In this document: positions 1-5,144 of the stretch, piece after piece | How the letters are laid out: every line of letters starts with the position of its first letter | How positions within the stretch are numbered: position 1 is the stretch's first letter | Source of the DNA: Rhodoferax sp. | GTDB lineage: Bacteria; Pseudomonadota; Gammaproteobacteria; Burkholderiales; Burkholderiaceae | Direction: 5' to 3' | Length of the DNA stretch: 5,144 bases | NCBI GenBank assembly: GCA_028292075.1 | Contig: JAQGNA010000570.1 | Location: 1-5,144 of the forward strand | Translations under genes and position numbers: made by a program | The notes under the pieces: model-generated | The model's input: the letters and a program-made list of their open reading frames with translations, nothing else | What the model was told of the DNA's origin: nothing | Database searches by the model: none

Positions 1-85
1 TGGCCACAGAGCTCTCGAAGCGGCATTGCAGGGCGCCCAGGTCGGCGCGGGCCGAGTTGACCTGGTCGAGCGCGCTCTCGATCTT
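1..85 (-). pseudogene. fliC: Untranslated in-frame C-terminal remnant of flagellin copy 1
   Basis: Reading on past the TAG at 86-88 in the same frame gives KIESALDQVNSARADLG, then ALQCRFESSVA. This matches KIDSAIDQVNSARADLG and ALQSRFENSAA of the intact flagellin. It is the start of the C-terminal D1 helix and runs off the left edge of the window. No stop or frameshift occurs in these 28 codons. The remnant encodes a cysteine (bases 23-25), which neither intact FliC2 nor most flagellins have. Whether the rest of the C-terminal domain survives lies outside the window. Confidence 0.8.
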
Positions 86-1051
86 CTACAGGGCGACCCA
101 GGCGGCGGCCTGGGTGTCCACCGTCAGCGTGTCGATGCCGAGGGCATCGCTCGTGGTGGCGGTGGCGTCCACCGTGGTGCCGGCGGCGCCCACGGTGGTG
201 GGTGCGTAGCCCAGGTTGTTGGCGGTGAAGCCGACCATGTTCATCACCTGCGCGTCCCCGGCGGAGGTCAGCTTGGCGGACTGCATGTCGATGGTGTAGC
301 TGCCGTCCTGCGCCTGCGACAGGAAGGCGGTGACGCCGGTGTCGGCCGAGCGGCGGTTGATCGCCTCCATCATCTGGCCCATGCGCTCGGTGCCCGAGCT
401 GGCTTCCTTGATGGTGCCGAGGTCCCAGCTGGTGGTGCCGTCGTTGATCGACAGGGCCGAGGTGGCGGTGATGGCGGACAGGTCCGTGACGTTGCTTGCC
501 GCGATGCCGCTGGTGTGGTCGTAGGCGTAGGAGATGTTCGCCAGGCCCTTGGCTGTGGTGTTGACCAGCGCGCCGACGGTGATGTTGTCGCCCGAGTTGG
601 CGCCCACCTGGAACACGGCGCCCGAGAAGGAGCCGTCCAGAATTTTCTGGCCGTTGAAGCTGGTCTGCTTGGCGACCCGGTCCACTTCGTCGGTCAGCTG
701 GCGAACTTCTGCTTGCAGGGCCTTGCGGTCGGCGGTGCTGTTGGTGGCGTTGCCCGCCTGCACGGCGAGTTCGCGCATGCGCTGCAGCATGTCCCCGACC
801 TTGCCCAGCGCGCCTTCAGCGGTTTGCGCGAGCGAGATGCCGTCGTTGGAATTGCGGGCGCCGACGGTCAGGCCGCGGACCTGGGTGTTCATGCGCTCGG
901 AGATCGCCAGCCCGGCGGCGTCGTCCTTGGCGCTGTTGACGCGCAGGCCGGACGAAAGCCGTTGCATCGACGTTGCCAGCGACATCTGCGAGGTGTTCAG
1001 GTTCCGCTGGGCGTTCAGCGAATTGATGTTGGTATTGATGGTAGAGGCCAT
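86..1051 (-). CDS. fliC: Flagellin FliC, copy 1, cut short by an in-frame TAG
   Basis: Flagellin subunit of the extracellular filament. The 321 residues begin [12 protein letters not shown] and contain the conserved N-terminal D0/D1 region ([39 protein letters not shown]). A small central domain with a flagellin-IN-like segment ([20 protein letters not shown]) follows. By hand alignment, residues 1-260 are about 87% identical to the divergent flagellin at 1423-2640, without gaps. The frame ends at TAG (86-88), where the paralogue has lysine AAG. The missing part is about 86 residues: the whole C-terminal D1/D0 helices, which flagellins need for filament assembly and FliS binding. The product is therefore expected not to polymerise. 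The start is supported by AGGAG (complement of 1058-1062) six bases upstream. The body is otherwise intact, and most differences from the paralogue look synonymous or conservative, so the stop looks recent. A base-calling error is the main alternative. Confidence 0.85.
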   Translation of the reverse strand: MASTINTNINSLNAQRNLNTSQMSLATSMQRLSSGLRVNSAKDDAAGLAISERMNTQVRGLTVGARNSNDGISLAQTAEGALGKVGDMLQRMRELAVQAGNATNSTADRKALQAEVRQLTDEVDRVAKQTSFNGQKILDGSFSGAVFQVGANSGDNITVGALVNTTAKGLANISYAYDHTSGIAASNVTDLSAITATSALSINDGTTSWDLGTIKEASSGTERMGQMMEAINRRSADTGVTAFLSQAQDGSYTIDMQSAKLTSAGDAQVMNMVGFTANNLGYAPTTVGAAGTTVDATATTSDALGIDTLTVDTQAAAWVAL

Positions 1052-1057
1052 GCGGAG

Positions 1058-1062
1058 CTCCT
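1058..1062 (-). promoter_or_regulatory. Ribosome binding site of flagellin copy 1
   Basis: On the minus strand this reads AGGAG, six bases before the ATG at 1051. It fixes the start of the leftward flagellin and shows that translation initiation of this copy has not decayed. Confidence 0.75.
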
Positions 1063-1082
1063 AGGTAACGTGATGATCTGAA

Positions 1083-1098
1083 CCGGTGTAGCCACCGG
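1083..1098 (-). other. Hairpin in the fliC copy 1 leader, stem CCGGTG/CACCGG
   Basis: Perfect 6-bp inverted repeat with a four-base loop, 32 bp upstream of the leftward flagellin ATG. There is no T-tract after it, so it is not a terminator. It could be a leader structure affecting translation or stability, or simply chance in GC-rich DNA. Confidence 0.35.
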
Positions 1099-1103
1099 CG
1101 GCG

Positions 1104-1125
1104 ATGTCAGCACCCGAGCTGACGT
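1104..1125 (-). other. Inverted repeat in the fliC copy 1 leader, GTCAGC-N6-GCTGAC
   Basis: GTCAGC (1106-1111) and GCTGAC (1118-1123) are perfect complements around six bases. The outer pairs 1105/1124 (wobble) and 1104/1125 extend the stem. It could be an mRNA hairpin or a dimeric regulator site upstream of the leftward flagellin. No known operator is recognised. Confidence 0.35.
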
Positions 1126-1230
1126 GCATACCGTGAGGTGTGAGGGAATTATTGGAAAGACGGGCCGCTGCCATACCCCAGATAAGCATCCGAAATCCGG
1201 GCCATTTCTTTTTTTGTTTTTAGCCAGGCC

Positions 1231-1257
1231 TCAAGTTTTCCCACAGGGGCCCGAAAA
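1231..1257 (+). promoter_or_regulatory. Candidate sigma-28 (FliA) promoter of fliC copy 2
   Basis: TCAAGTTT (1231-1238), an 11-base spacer and CCCGAAAA (1250-1257) fit the flagellar sigma-28 pattern TAAAGTTT-N11-GCCGATAA. The -10 matches at 6 of 8 positions. The T-rich tract at 1205-1222 lies where an UP element would sit, assuming transcription starts near 1264. The predicted leader is long, about 160 bases to the ATG at 1423. Confidence 0.55.
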
Positions 1258-1376
1258 CCATTGCACAGGGCCTGATGAGGGCTTGTAGACCGGCAAAGTG
1301 GCAAGGGGTGGCGATCTGGCAGCAGACGCTCTTCGGGCAACCACCGGTCAGGGCGGCCGGTCTCGTACTGGCGTTG

Positions 1377-1403
1377 TGATCGGCGTTTTGCCTATTTTTT
1401 CAA
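1377..1403 (-). promoter_or_regulatory. Weak candidate sigma-28 promoter pointing at fliC copy 1
   Basis: On the minus strand, TTGAAAAA, an 11-base spacer and GCCGATCA (7 of 8 matches to the sigma-28 -10) have the right spacing. The -35 is poor, and the leader to the ATG at 1051 would be about 320 bases. It would also be antisense to the fliC2 leader. No better leftward promoter was found by eye. Confidence 0.3.
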
Positions 1404-1409
1404 GCTACC

Positions 1410-1415
1410 AAGGAG
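1410..1415 (+). promoter_or_regulatory. Ribosome binding site of fliC copy 2
   Basis: AAGGAG, seven bases before the ATG at 1423. This is a strong Shine-Dalgarno site, in keeping with a highly made protein. Confidence 0.85.
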
Positions 1416-1422
1416 TTTCACC

Positions 1423-2640
1423 ATGGCTTCGACCATCAATACCAACATCAACTCGCTGACGGCACAGCGCAACCTGGGCATGTCCCAGGGCTCCCTGGCC
1501 ACTTCCATGCAGCGCCTGTCTTCCGGCCTGCGCGTCAACAGCGCCAAGGACGATGCCGCCGGCCTGGCGATCTCCGAGCGCATGAACACCCAGGTCCGCG
1601 GCCTCACGGTCGGTGCCCGCAACGCCAACGACGGCATTTCGCTGGCGCAGACGGCTGAAGGCTCGCTGGGCAAGGTCGGCGACATGCTGCAGCGCATGCG
1701 TGAACTGGCCGTGCAGTCGGGCAACTCGACCAACAGCACCGCCGACCGGAAGGCCTTGCAGTCCGAAGTCAAGCAGCTCTCCGACGAAATCGACCGTGTG
1801 GCCAAGCAAACCAGCTTCAACGGCCAGAAGATTCTTGACGGCTCCTTCTCGGGTGCCGTGTTCCAGGTTGGCGCCAACTCCGGCGACAACATCACCGTCG
1901 GCGCGCTGACCAACAGCACCGCCAAGGGCCTGTCCAACGTGTCGTACTCGTACGACAAGACCAGCGGTATCGCCGCCAGCTCGGTGACCGACCTGTCCGC
2001 CATCACCAGCACCTCGGCGCTGCAAATCGACGACGGCTCCACCACCTGGGATCTGGGCGCGGTCAAAGAAGCCAGCTCCGGCACGGAACGCATGGGCCAG
2101 ATGGTCGAGGCGATCAACCGCAAGTCGGCTGACACCGGCGTCACCGCCTTCCTGACGAAGGCCGACGACGGTACCTACACCATCGACATGATGTCGTCCA
2201 AGCTGAACTCCGGTGGCGATGCGGCCACGCTGACGCTGGGCTCAGGTTTCACCGCCGGCAACTCCGGCCGGGCCGGTGCGGCGCTCGCTTCGAAGATCGA
2301 CGCGACCAACACCACGACCGACGCCCTGGGCATCGACACGCTGACGGTGGACACGCAAGCCAGCTCGTGGGTTGCACTGAAGAAGATCGACTCGGCCATC
2401 GACCAGGTCAACTCGGCCCGTGCCGACCTGGGCGCCCTGCAAAGCCGCTTCGAGAACTCGGCTGCCAACATCGATATCCAGGTAGAAAATCTCTCGGCAT
2501 CCCGCGGTCGCATCGTCGACGCGGACTTCGCGAAGGAAACGGCGAACCTGTCCCGCACGCAGATTCTGCAGCAGGCCGGTACCGCGATGGTGGCCCAGGC
2601 CAACAAGCTGCCGCAGGGTGTGCTGTCCCTCCTGCAGTAA
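1423..2640 (+). CDS. fliC: Flagellin FliC, copy 2, intact
   Basis: Major filament subunit, exported through the flagellar type III system and polymerised under the FliD cap. The 405 residues show the full flagellin layout. N-terminal D0/D1 covers about 1-165 ([29 protein letters not shown] at 89-98; [11 protein letters not shown] at 130-140). A short central domain at about 170-310 contains a flagellin-IN-like segment (220-255). C-terminal D1/D0 covers about 315-405 and ends ILQQAGTAMVAQANKLPQGV then LSLLQ. There is no cysteine. The QRMRELAVQ segment corresponds to the region contacted by TLR5 in enterobacterial flagellin, so it is of the potentially recognised type (inferred). The start is fixed by AAGGAG, and a sigma-28-like promoter lies upstream. 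The gene has its own terminator, so it is probably mainly monocistronic. It is probably the working flagellin, since the divergent copy is truncated. Confidence 0.97.
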   Translation: MASTINTNINSLTAQRNLGMSQGSLATSMQRLSSGLRVNSAKDDAAGLAISERMNTQVRGLTVGARNANDGISLAQTAEGSLGKVGDMLQRMRELAVQSGNSTNSTADRKALQSEVKQLSDEIDRVAKQTSFNGQKILDGSFSGAVFQVGANSGDNITVGALTNSTAKGLSNVSYSYDKTSGIAASSVTDLSAITSTSALQIDDGSTTWDLGAVKEASSGTERMGQMVEAINRKSADTGVTAFLTKADDGTYTIDMMSSKLNSGGDAATLTLGSGFTAGNSGRAGAALASKIDATNTTTDALGIDTLTVDTQASSWVALKKIDSAIDQVNSARADLGALQSRFENSAANIDIQVENLSASRGRIVDADFAKETANLSRTQILQQAGTAMVAQANKLPQGVLSLLQ

Positions 2641-2688
2641 GCCACGACACACCGTCATGCCTGAAAGATGACGTTCAAGAAAGCATGG

Positions 2689-2721
2689 GGCGGAGAAAGG
2701 TACATCCTTTCTCCGCCGTTT
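2689..2721 (+). terminator. Rho-independent terminator after fliC copy 2
   Basis: Perfect 12-bp stem GGCGGAGAAAGG / CCTTTCTCCGCC (2689-2700 and 2706-2717) with loop TACAT, followed by GTTT. The T-run is short, so some read-through into fliD is possible. It lies 48 bp after the fliC stop. Confidence 0.8.
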
Positions 2722-2767
2722 GACTTTCCGGATTGACGCCAGAATGTGTTGACAGAGGACGAACCTC

Positions 2768-2773
2768 GAGGAG
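2768..2773 (+). promoter_or_regulatory. Ribosome binding site of fliD
   Basis: GAGGAG, six bases before the ATG at 2780. It selects this start for FliD. Confidence 0.8.
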
Positions 2774-2779
2774 ATTTAC

Positions 2780-4195
2780 ATGGCCATCTCATCCATTGGC
2801 ATCGGCAGTGGCCTGCCGGTCGACAGCATCATCTCGAAATTGACCGATCTCGAGAAAGCGCCGCTCGTCACCCTGAAGGCGAACGCCGAGACCATCCAGG
2901 CGAAGGTGTCGGCCTATTCGCAGGTGAAGTCGCTGATCTCCACGCTCTCGGACGCCACCTCCAAGCTTACCCGCGACAGCGCCTGGAACGGCCTGAACAT
3001 CGCCACCACCAACAGTTCGGCCGTCACGGCGACCGTCACTGGCATTGCCAGCGCCTCCACCATCAGCGTGGGCGTGCAGAAGCTGGCGCAGGCGCAGTCG
3101 ACCGCGTCCGCGGTGGTGCCCACCGGCACCGATCTCGGCGGCAGCCTCACCATTCAACTGGGCACCTGGAATGCGGGCACGACCGGTTTCACGCCCGGGC
3201 TGAGCGCCCCGGTCTCCATCACCATGGCGCCTGGCGAGACCTCGCTGGCCGCGGTGGCCAGCCGCATCAACGATGCCAACGCCGGCGTCACGGCCACGGT
3301 ACTGAAAGACGCCTCGGGCGAGCGGCTGATGATCCGCTCCAAGGCGACTGGCGAAGCGGCGGGGTTTCAGATCAAGGCCAGCGCAGATGCCACCGCCGGC
3401 TTGGCCAACCTGGCCTTCGACCCGGGCTCCAGCACTTCCACCACCACGCGGCCGCAGGCCGGGCAGAACGCCCAGGCCACCATCAACGGCGTGTCGGTTT
3501 CATCGGCAACCAACACCCTGGCCGACACCATTCCCGGGCTTTCGATCCAGCTGTCGCAAGTCACCACCGTGGGCGCCGACACGCTGCTGACCGCCAGCAC
3601 CGACACGGTCACCATGAAGAAGAACATCCAGGACTTCGTGGACGCCTACAACGCGGTCAGCACGTTCCTGGGCAGTTCCACCAAGTACGATTCCGAGACC
3701 AAGTCGGCCGGCCTCCTGCAGGGCGACGCCACTGCACTCGGTCTGCAGAACACCATGCGCGCGATGCTTGGCTCCAACACCTCGGGCGGCGTGTATTCCT
3801 ATTTGTCGGACATCGGCGTGAGCCTGCAGCGCGGCGGCGGCCTTCAGGTGGACAGCGGCAAGCTCGACAAGGCCCTGAAGACCCCCGAAGACGTCAAAAA
3901 GCTTTTTGCCTCCGACAACGGCAACCTGCAAAGCGGCGGACTGGCGGTCAAGTTCAAGTCGTACATGACCGGGCTGCTCTCGCTCGACGGCACCATGAAC
4001 AGCAAGGCCGATTCGCTGACCGCAGCCACCAAGCGCAACAGCAGCGAGCAGGACAAGGTCAACGCCCGTGCCGCGCTGGTCGAAAAGCGCCTCAAGGCGC
4101 AGTACACCGCGCTCGACACGCGCATGGCGAGCCTCACCGCGCTGAGCACCTATGTCACGCAGCAGGTGACCACCTGGAACAACACGAAAAGCTGA
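2780..4195 (+). CDS. fliD: Flagellar filament cap protein FliD (hook-associated protein 2)
   Basis: Caps the tip of the growing filament and helps exported flagellin fold into place. The 471 residues are within the usual range. The N-terminal FliD domain opens with MAISSIGIGSGLPVDSIISK, the family signature, and covers about 1-100. A flagellin-IN-type segment lies around 145-190 (APGETSLAAVASRINDANAG). The C-terminal FliD domain starts near 228 with QNAQATINGVSVSSATNTLA and IPGLSIQL, and covers to about 465. The tail (about 420-465) is helical and probably coiled-coil, ending TTWNN. There is no cysteine and no signal peptide, as expected for flagellar type III export. It lies 139 bp after fliC2, across that gene's terminator. 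No clear sigma-28 promoter was seen in the gap, so transcription may come from read-through or an unrecognised promoter. No flaG lies between fliC and fliD. Confidence 0.97.
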   Translation: MAISSIGIGSGLPVDSIISKLTDLEKAPLVTLKANAETIQAKVSAYSQVKSLISTLSDATSKLTRDSAWNGLNIATTNSSAVTATVTGIASASTISVGVQKLAQAQSTASAVVPTGTDLGGSLTIQLGTWNAGTTGFTPGLSAPVSITMAPGETSLAAVASRINDANAGVTATVLKDASGERLMIRSKATGEAAGFQIKASADATAGLANLAFDPGSSTSTTTRPQAGQNAQATINGVSVSSATNTLADTIPGLSIQLSQVTTVGADTLLTASTDTVTMKKNIQDFVDAYNAVSTFLGSSTKYDSETKSAGLLQGDATALGLQNTMRAMLGSNTSGGVYSYLSDIGVSLQRGGGLQVDSGKLDKALKTPEDVKKLFASDNGNLQSGGLAVKFKSYMTGLLSLDGTMNSKADSLTAATKRNSSEQDKVNARAALVEKRLKAQYTALDTRMASLTALSTYVTQQVTTWNNTKS

Positions 4196-4210
4196 TCGTT
4201 GAGTGGCGAC

Positions 4211-4246
4211 GCGCCGGCCTGCAGAGGCCGTGGCGCGGGCCGGCGT
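4211..4246 (+). other. GC-rich hairpin region between fliD and fliS
   Basis: CGCCGGCC (4212-4219) pairs with GGCCGGCG (4238-4245). Competing shorter stems exist, such as GGCCT/AGGCC (4216-4220 and 4225-4229) around GCAG, and GCGCC/GGCGC (4211-4215 and 4232-4236). No T-run follows, so it is not a standard terminator. It may slow polymerase or protect the 3' end of the fliD message. Confidence 0.45.
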
Positions 4247-4287
4247 TGAACAGCCAAACAGAGCCGCATTTCACTGTAACAAAGGCC

Positions 4288-4314
4288 TTGAGTTCACCGG
4301 GCATGTGCCGATAA
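4288..4314 (+). promoter_or_regulatory. Sigma-28 (FliA) promoter of fliST
   Basis: TTGAGTTC (4288-4295), an 11-base spacer and a perfect GCCGATAA (4307-4314) match the flagellar sigma-28 consensus. Transcription should start near 4321. This rules out the upstream in-frame start of the fliS frame at 4203 for this transcript and gives a short leader of about 26 bases to the ATG at 4347. Confidence 0.85.
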
Positions 4315-4346
4315 TTCAAATATCTAGTACACAAATGGACCCTCAA

Positions 4347-4754
4347 ATGTTCACCCCCGTCAGCACCCGTTCAGCCTCTGCCTACAAAAGAGTCGGTGTG
4401 GAGACCAGCATCGACGGCGCCAGCCCGCACCGACTGATCTGCCTGCTGTTCGATGCGCTGCTGCTGTCGATGGCCAAGGCCCGCGGCGCCATCGAACGGG
4501 GCGATGCCGAACTGAAGGGCAAGGAAATCGGCCGCGCGGTCCGCATCCTGGAAGAAGGGCTGAAGGACGGCCTCGACAAGGAAAAGGGCGGCGAACTGGC
4601 GGTGAACCTGCTGGGTGTGTACAACTACAGCATCTCGCGGCTGACCATGGCCAACCTCAAGAGCGATGGCGGTCTGATCGAAGAAGTCAGCCAGCTGATC
4701 ACCACCGTCTACGACGCCTGGAAAAGCATCGCAACGCCTGCCGCCCATGTCTGA
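4347..4754 (+). CDS. fliS: Flagellin export chaperone FliS
   Basis: Cytoplasmic chaperone that binds the C-terminal end of newly made flagellin, prevents early polymerisation and helps its export. From this start the protein is 135 residues, typical for FliS. Family marks are YKRVGVETSIDGASPHRLI (13-31), a run of helices, the LDKEKGGELAVNLLGVYNY segment (76-94), RLTMAN (98-103) and DAW (123-125). The frame opens at 4203, but the sigma-28 promoter at 4288-4314 lies inside that extension, so a downstream start is required. ATG 4347 (MFTPVSTRS) is preferred. ATG 4335 (MDPQMFTPV) is possible but would leave only about 14 bases of leader. No strong ribosome binding site precedes either; a GGA at 4337-4339 is the nearest. 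The end overlaps fliT by 8 bases. Confidence 0.93.
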   Translation: MFTPVSTRSASAYKRVGVETSIDGASPHRLICLLFDALLLSMAKARGAIERGDAELKGKEIGRAVRILEEGLKDGLDKEKGGELAVNLLGVYNYSISRLTMANLKSDGGLIEEVSQLITTVYDAWKSIATPAAHV

Positions 4755-5079
4755 AATCACTTCAAGCCGGACCATGACCATGTCGCAAATCCTCATCGAC
4801 TACTACAAAGCCATCGAAGACAGCAGCTACAAGATGCTGGAGGCCGCCAAGGTGGAAGACTGGGACGGCGTGGTGCGCTACGAAGGCGCCTGCGCGGTGC
4901 TCATCGAACAGCTTCGCCACAAGGCCCGCGCCGAGCCGCTGGCCCCCGAGCTCCGCTCTGAAAAGGCCCGCATCATGCAGCGAATCCTGCGCAACGACGC
5001 CCAGATCCGCTGCCTGGCCGAGCCCTGGCTGGAGCAGTTCGACAGCCAGTTCGCCGGCCAGCCGCAACTGCTGCACTGA
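4747..5079 (+). CDS. fliT: Flagellar chaperone FliT
   Basis: Small helical cytoplasmic protein that in the family acts as the export chaperone of the cap protein FliD; in enterobacteria it also modulates FlhDC. The 110 residues have low sequence conservation but the FliT pattern: YYKAIEDSSYKMLEAAKVED with DWDGVVRYE (helix 1), LIEQLRHKAR, then the third helix SEKARIMQRILRNDAQIRCL. The assignment rests on this, on length, and on position directly after fliS. The ATG at 4747 overlaps the fliS stop by 8 bases, suggesting translational coupling. ATG 4774 or ATG 4780 (MSQILIDYYKAIE) are serious alternatives, because a weak CCGGA lies just before them and nothing like a ribosome binding site precedes 4747. 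The gene ends 5 bp before a strong terminator stem. Confidence 0.85.
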   Translation: MSEITSSRTMTMSQILIDYYKAIEDSSYKMLEAAKVEDWDGVVRYEGACAVLIEQLRHKARAEPLAPELRSEKARIMQRILRNDAQIRCLAEPWLEQFDSQFAGQPQLLH

Positions 5080-5084
5080 AACAA

Positions 5085-5110
5085 AAAAGGCCCTCGCAAG
5101 AGGGCCTTTT
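5085..5110 (+). terminator. Rho-independent terminator after fliT
   Basis: Perfect 11-bp stem AAAAGGCCCTC / GAGGGCCTTTT with a GCAA tetraloop of the GNRA type, starting 6 bp after the fliT stop. The flanking A-run and T-run make it nearly symmetric, so it could also stop transcription arriving from a convergent gene beyond the window. Confidence 0.92.
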
Positions 5111-5144
5111 GCTTTCTGGGCTATTTTGCGAGTGTCAACCTACA

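Larger units (their letters stand above)
1052..1422. other. Divergent non-coding region between the two flagellin genes
   Basis: This 371-bp region has no convincing gene. It holds the control elements of both flagellins: two hairpins near the leftward start, a T-rich tract (1205-1222), a rightward sigma-28-like promoter (1231-1257), a short ACCGG/CCGGT hairpin (1343-1361), a weak leftward sigma-28 candidate (1377-1403), and the AAGGAG of fliC2. A 63-codon frame beginning with TTG on the minus strand (1149-1340) has no recognisable product or ribosome binding site and is not called. Confidence 0.7.

Noticed and set aside
26..1081. Long plus-strand open frame opposite fliC1
   Set aside because: Glycine/valine/arginine-rich translation typical of an antisense shadow in high-GC DNA; the minus strand encodes clear flagellin.
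1192..1214. GAAAT-N7-ATTTC followed by a T-run, resembling a terminator
   Set aside because: The stem is only 5 bp and A/T-rich, and no gene ends upstream on this strand; the T-run fits better as an UP-like element.
1149..1340. 63-codon open frame on the minus strand within the flagellin intergenic region
   Set aside because: It starts with TTG, lacks a ribosome binding site, has no recognisable domain and overlaps promoter elements; probably chance.
2720..2746. TTGACTTT-N11-CCAGAATG as a sigma-28 promoter for fliD
   Set aside because: The -10 matches the consensus at only about 3 of 8 positions.
2749..2777. TTGACA resembling a sigma-70 -35 before fliD
   Set aside because: The -10 position would read AGATTT and transcription would start at or beyond the fliD ATG.
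2746..4314. Long plus-strand open frame over fliD in another frame
   Set aside because: Histidine/arginine-rich shadow frame; the overlapping frame is unmistakably FliD with a good ribosome binding site.
4203..4346. N-terminal extension of the fliS frame
   Set aside because: The sigma-28 promoter lies within it and the translation does not look like FliS; real FliS begins near MFTPVSTRS.
1..5144. A novel defence, mobile or otherwise undescribed system
   Set aside because: Every sizeable frame with coding character is a known flagellar gene; no transposase, repeats array, tRNA or attachment site was seen.

Overview
The window is a late (class 3) flagellar filament locus from a high-GC betaproteobacterium. 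The order fliC-fliD-fliS-fliT, the flagellin sequence style and the sigma-28-like promoters point to Burkholderiales, most likely Comamonadaceae. That placement is inferred from family knowledge and was not searched.

Layout: a flagellin gene (fliC1) runs leftward from 1051 and leaves the window at its left edge. It carries an in-frame TAG at 86-88, exactly where its paralogue has a lysine codon, and homology continues in the same frame beyond it to base 1. A 371-bp non-coding region (1052-1422) separates it from a divergent, intact flagellin gene (fliC2, 1423-2640). This region holds a sigma-28-like promoter pointing at fliC2 behind a T-rich tract, a weaker leftward candidate, and two hairpins close to the fliC1 start. 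fliC2 ends at a 12-bp-stem terminator. fliD (2780-4195) follows with its own ribosome binding site. Next come a GC-rich hairpin region and a clear sigma-28 promoter (4288-4314), then fliS (about 4347-4754) overlapping fliT (4747-5079). A perfect 11-bp-stem terminator with a GCAA loop (5085-5110) closes the block.

How the parts work together: FliC is the filament subunit, FliD is the cap that folds exported flagellin at the growing tip, FliS is the export chaperone that binds the flagellin C-terminus, and FliT is the chaperone of FliD. All genes except fliC1 look intact. The region is largely ordinary. The main point of interest is the apparently recent nonsense codon in one of two inverted flagellin copies. 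The other copy is intact and shares long identical stretches that could allow gene conversion or inversion of the promoter segment. I found no RNA gene, insertion sequence, CRISPR array, or sign of an undescribed system.
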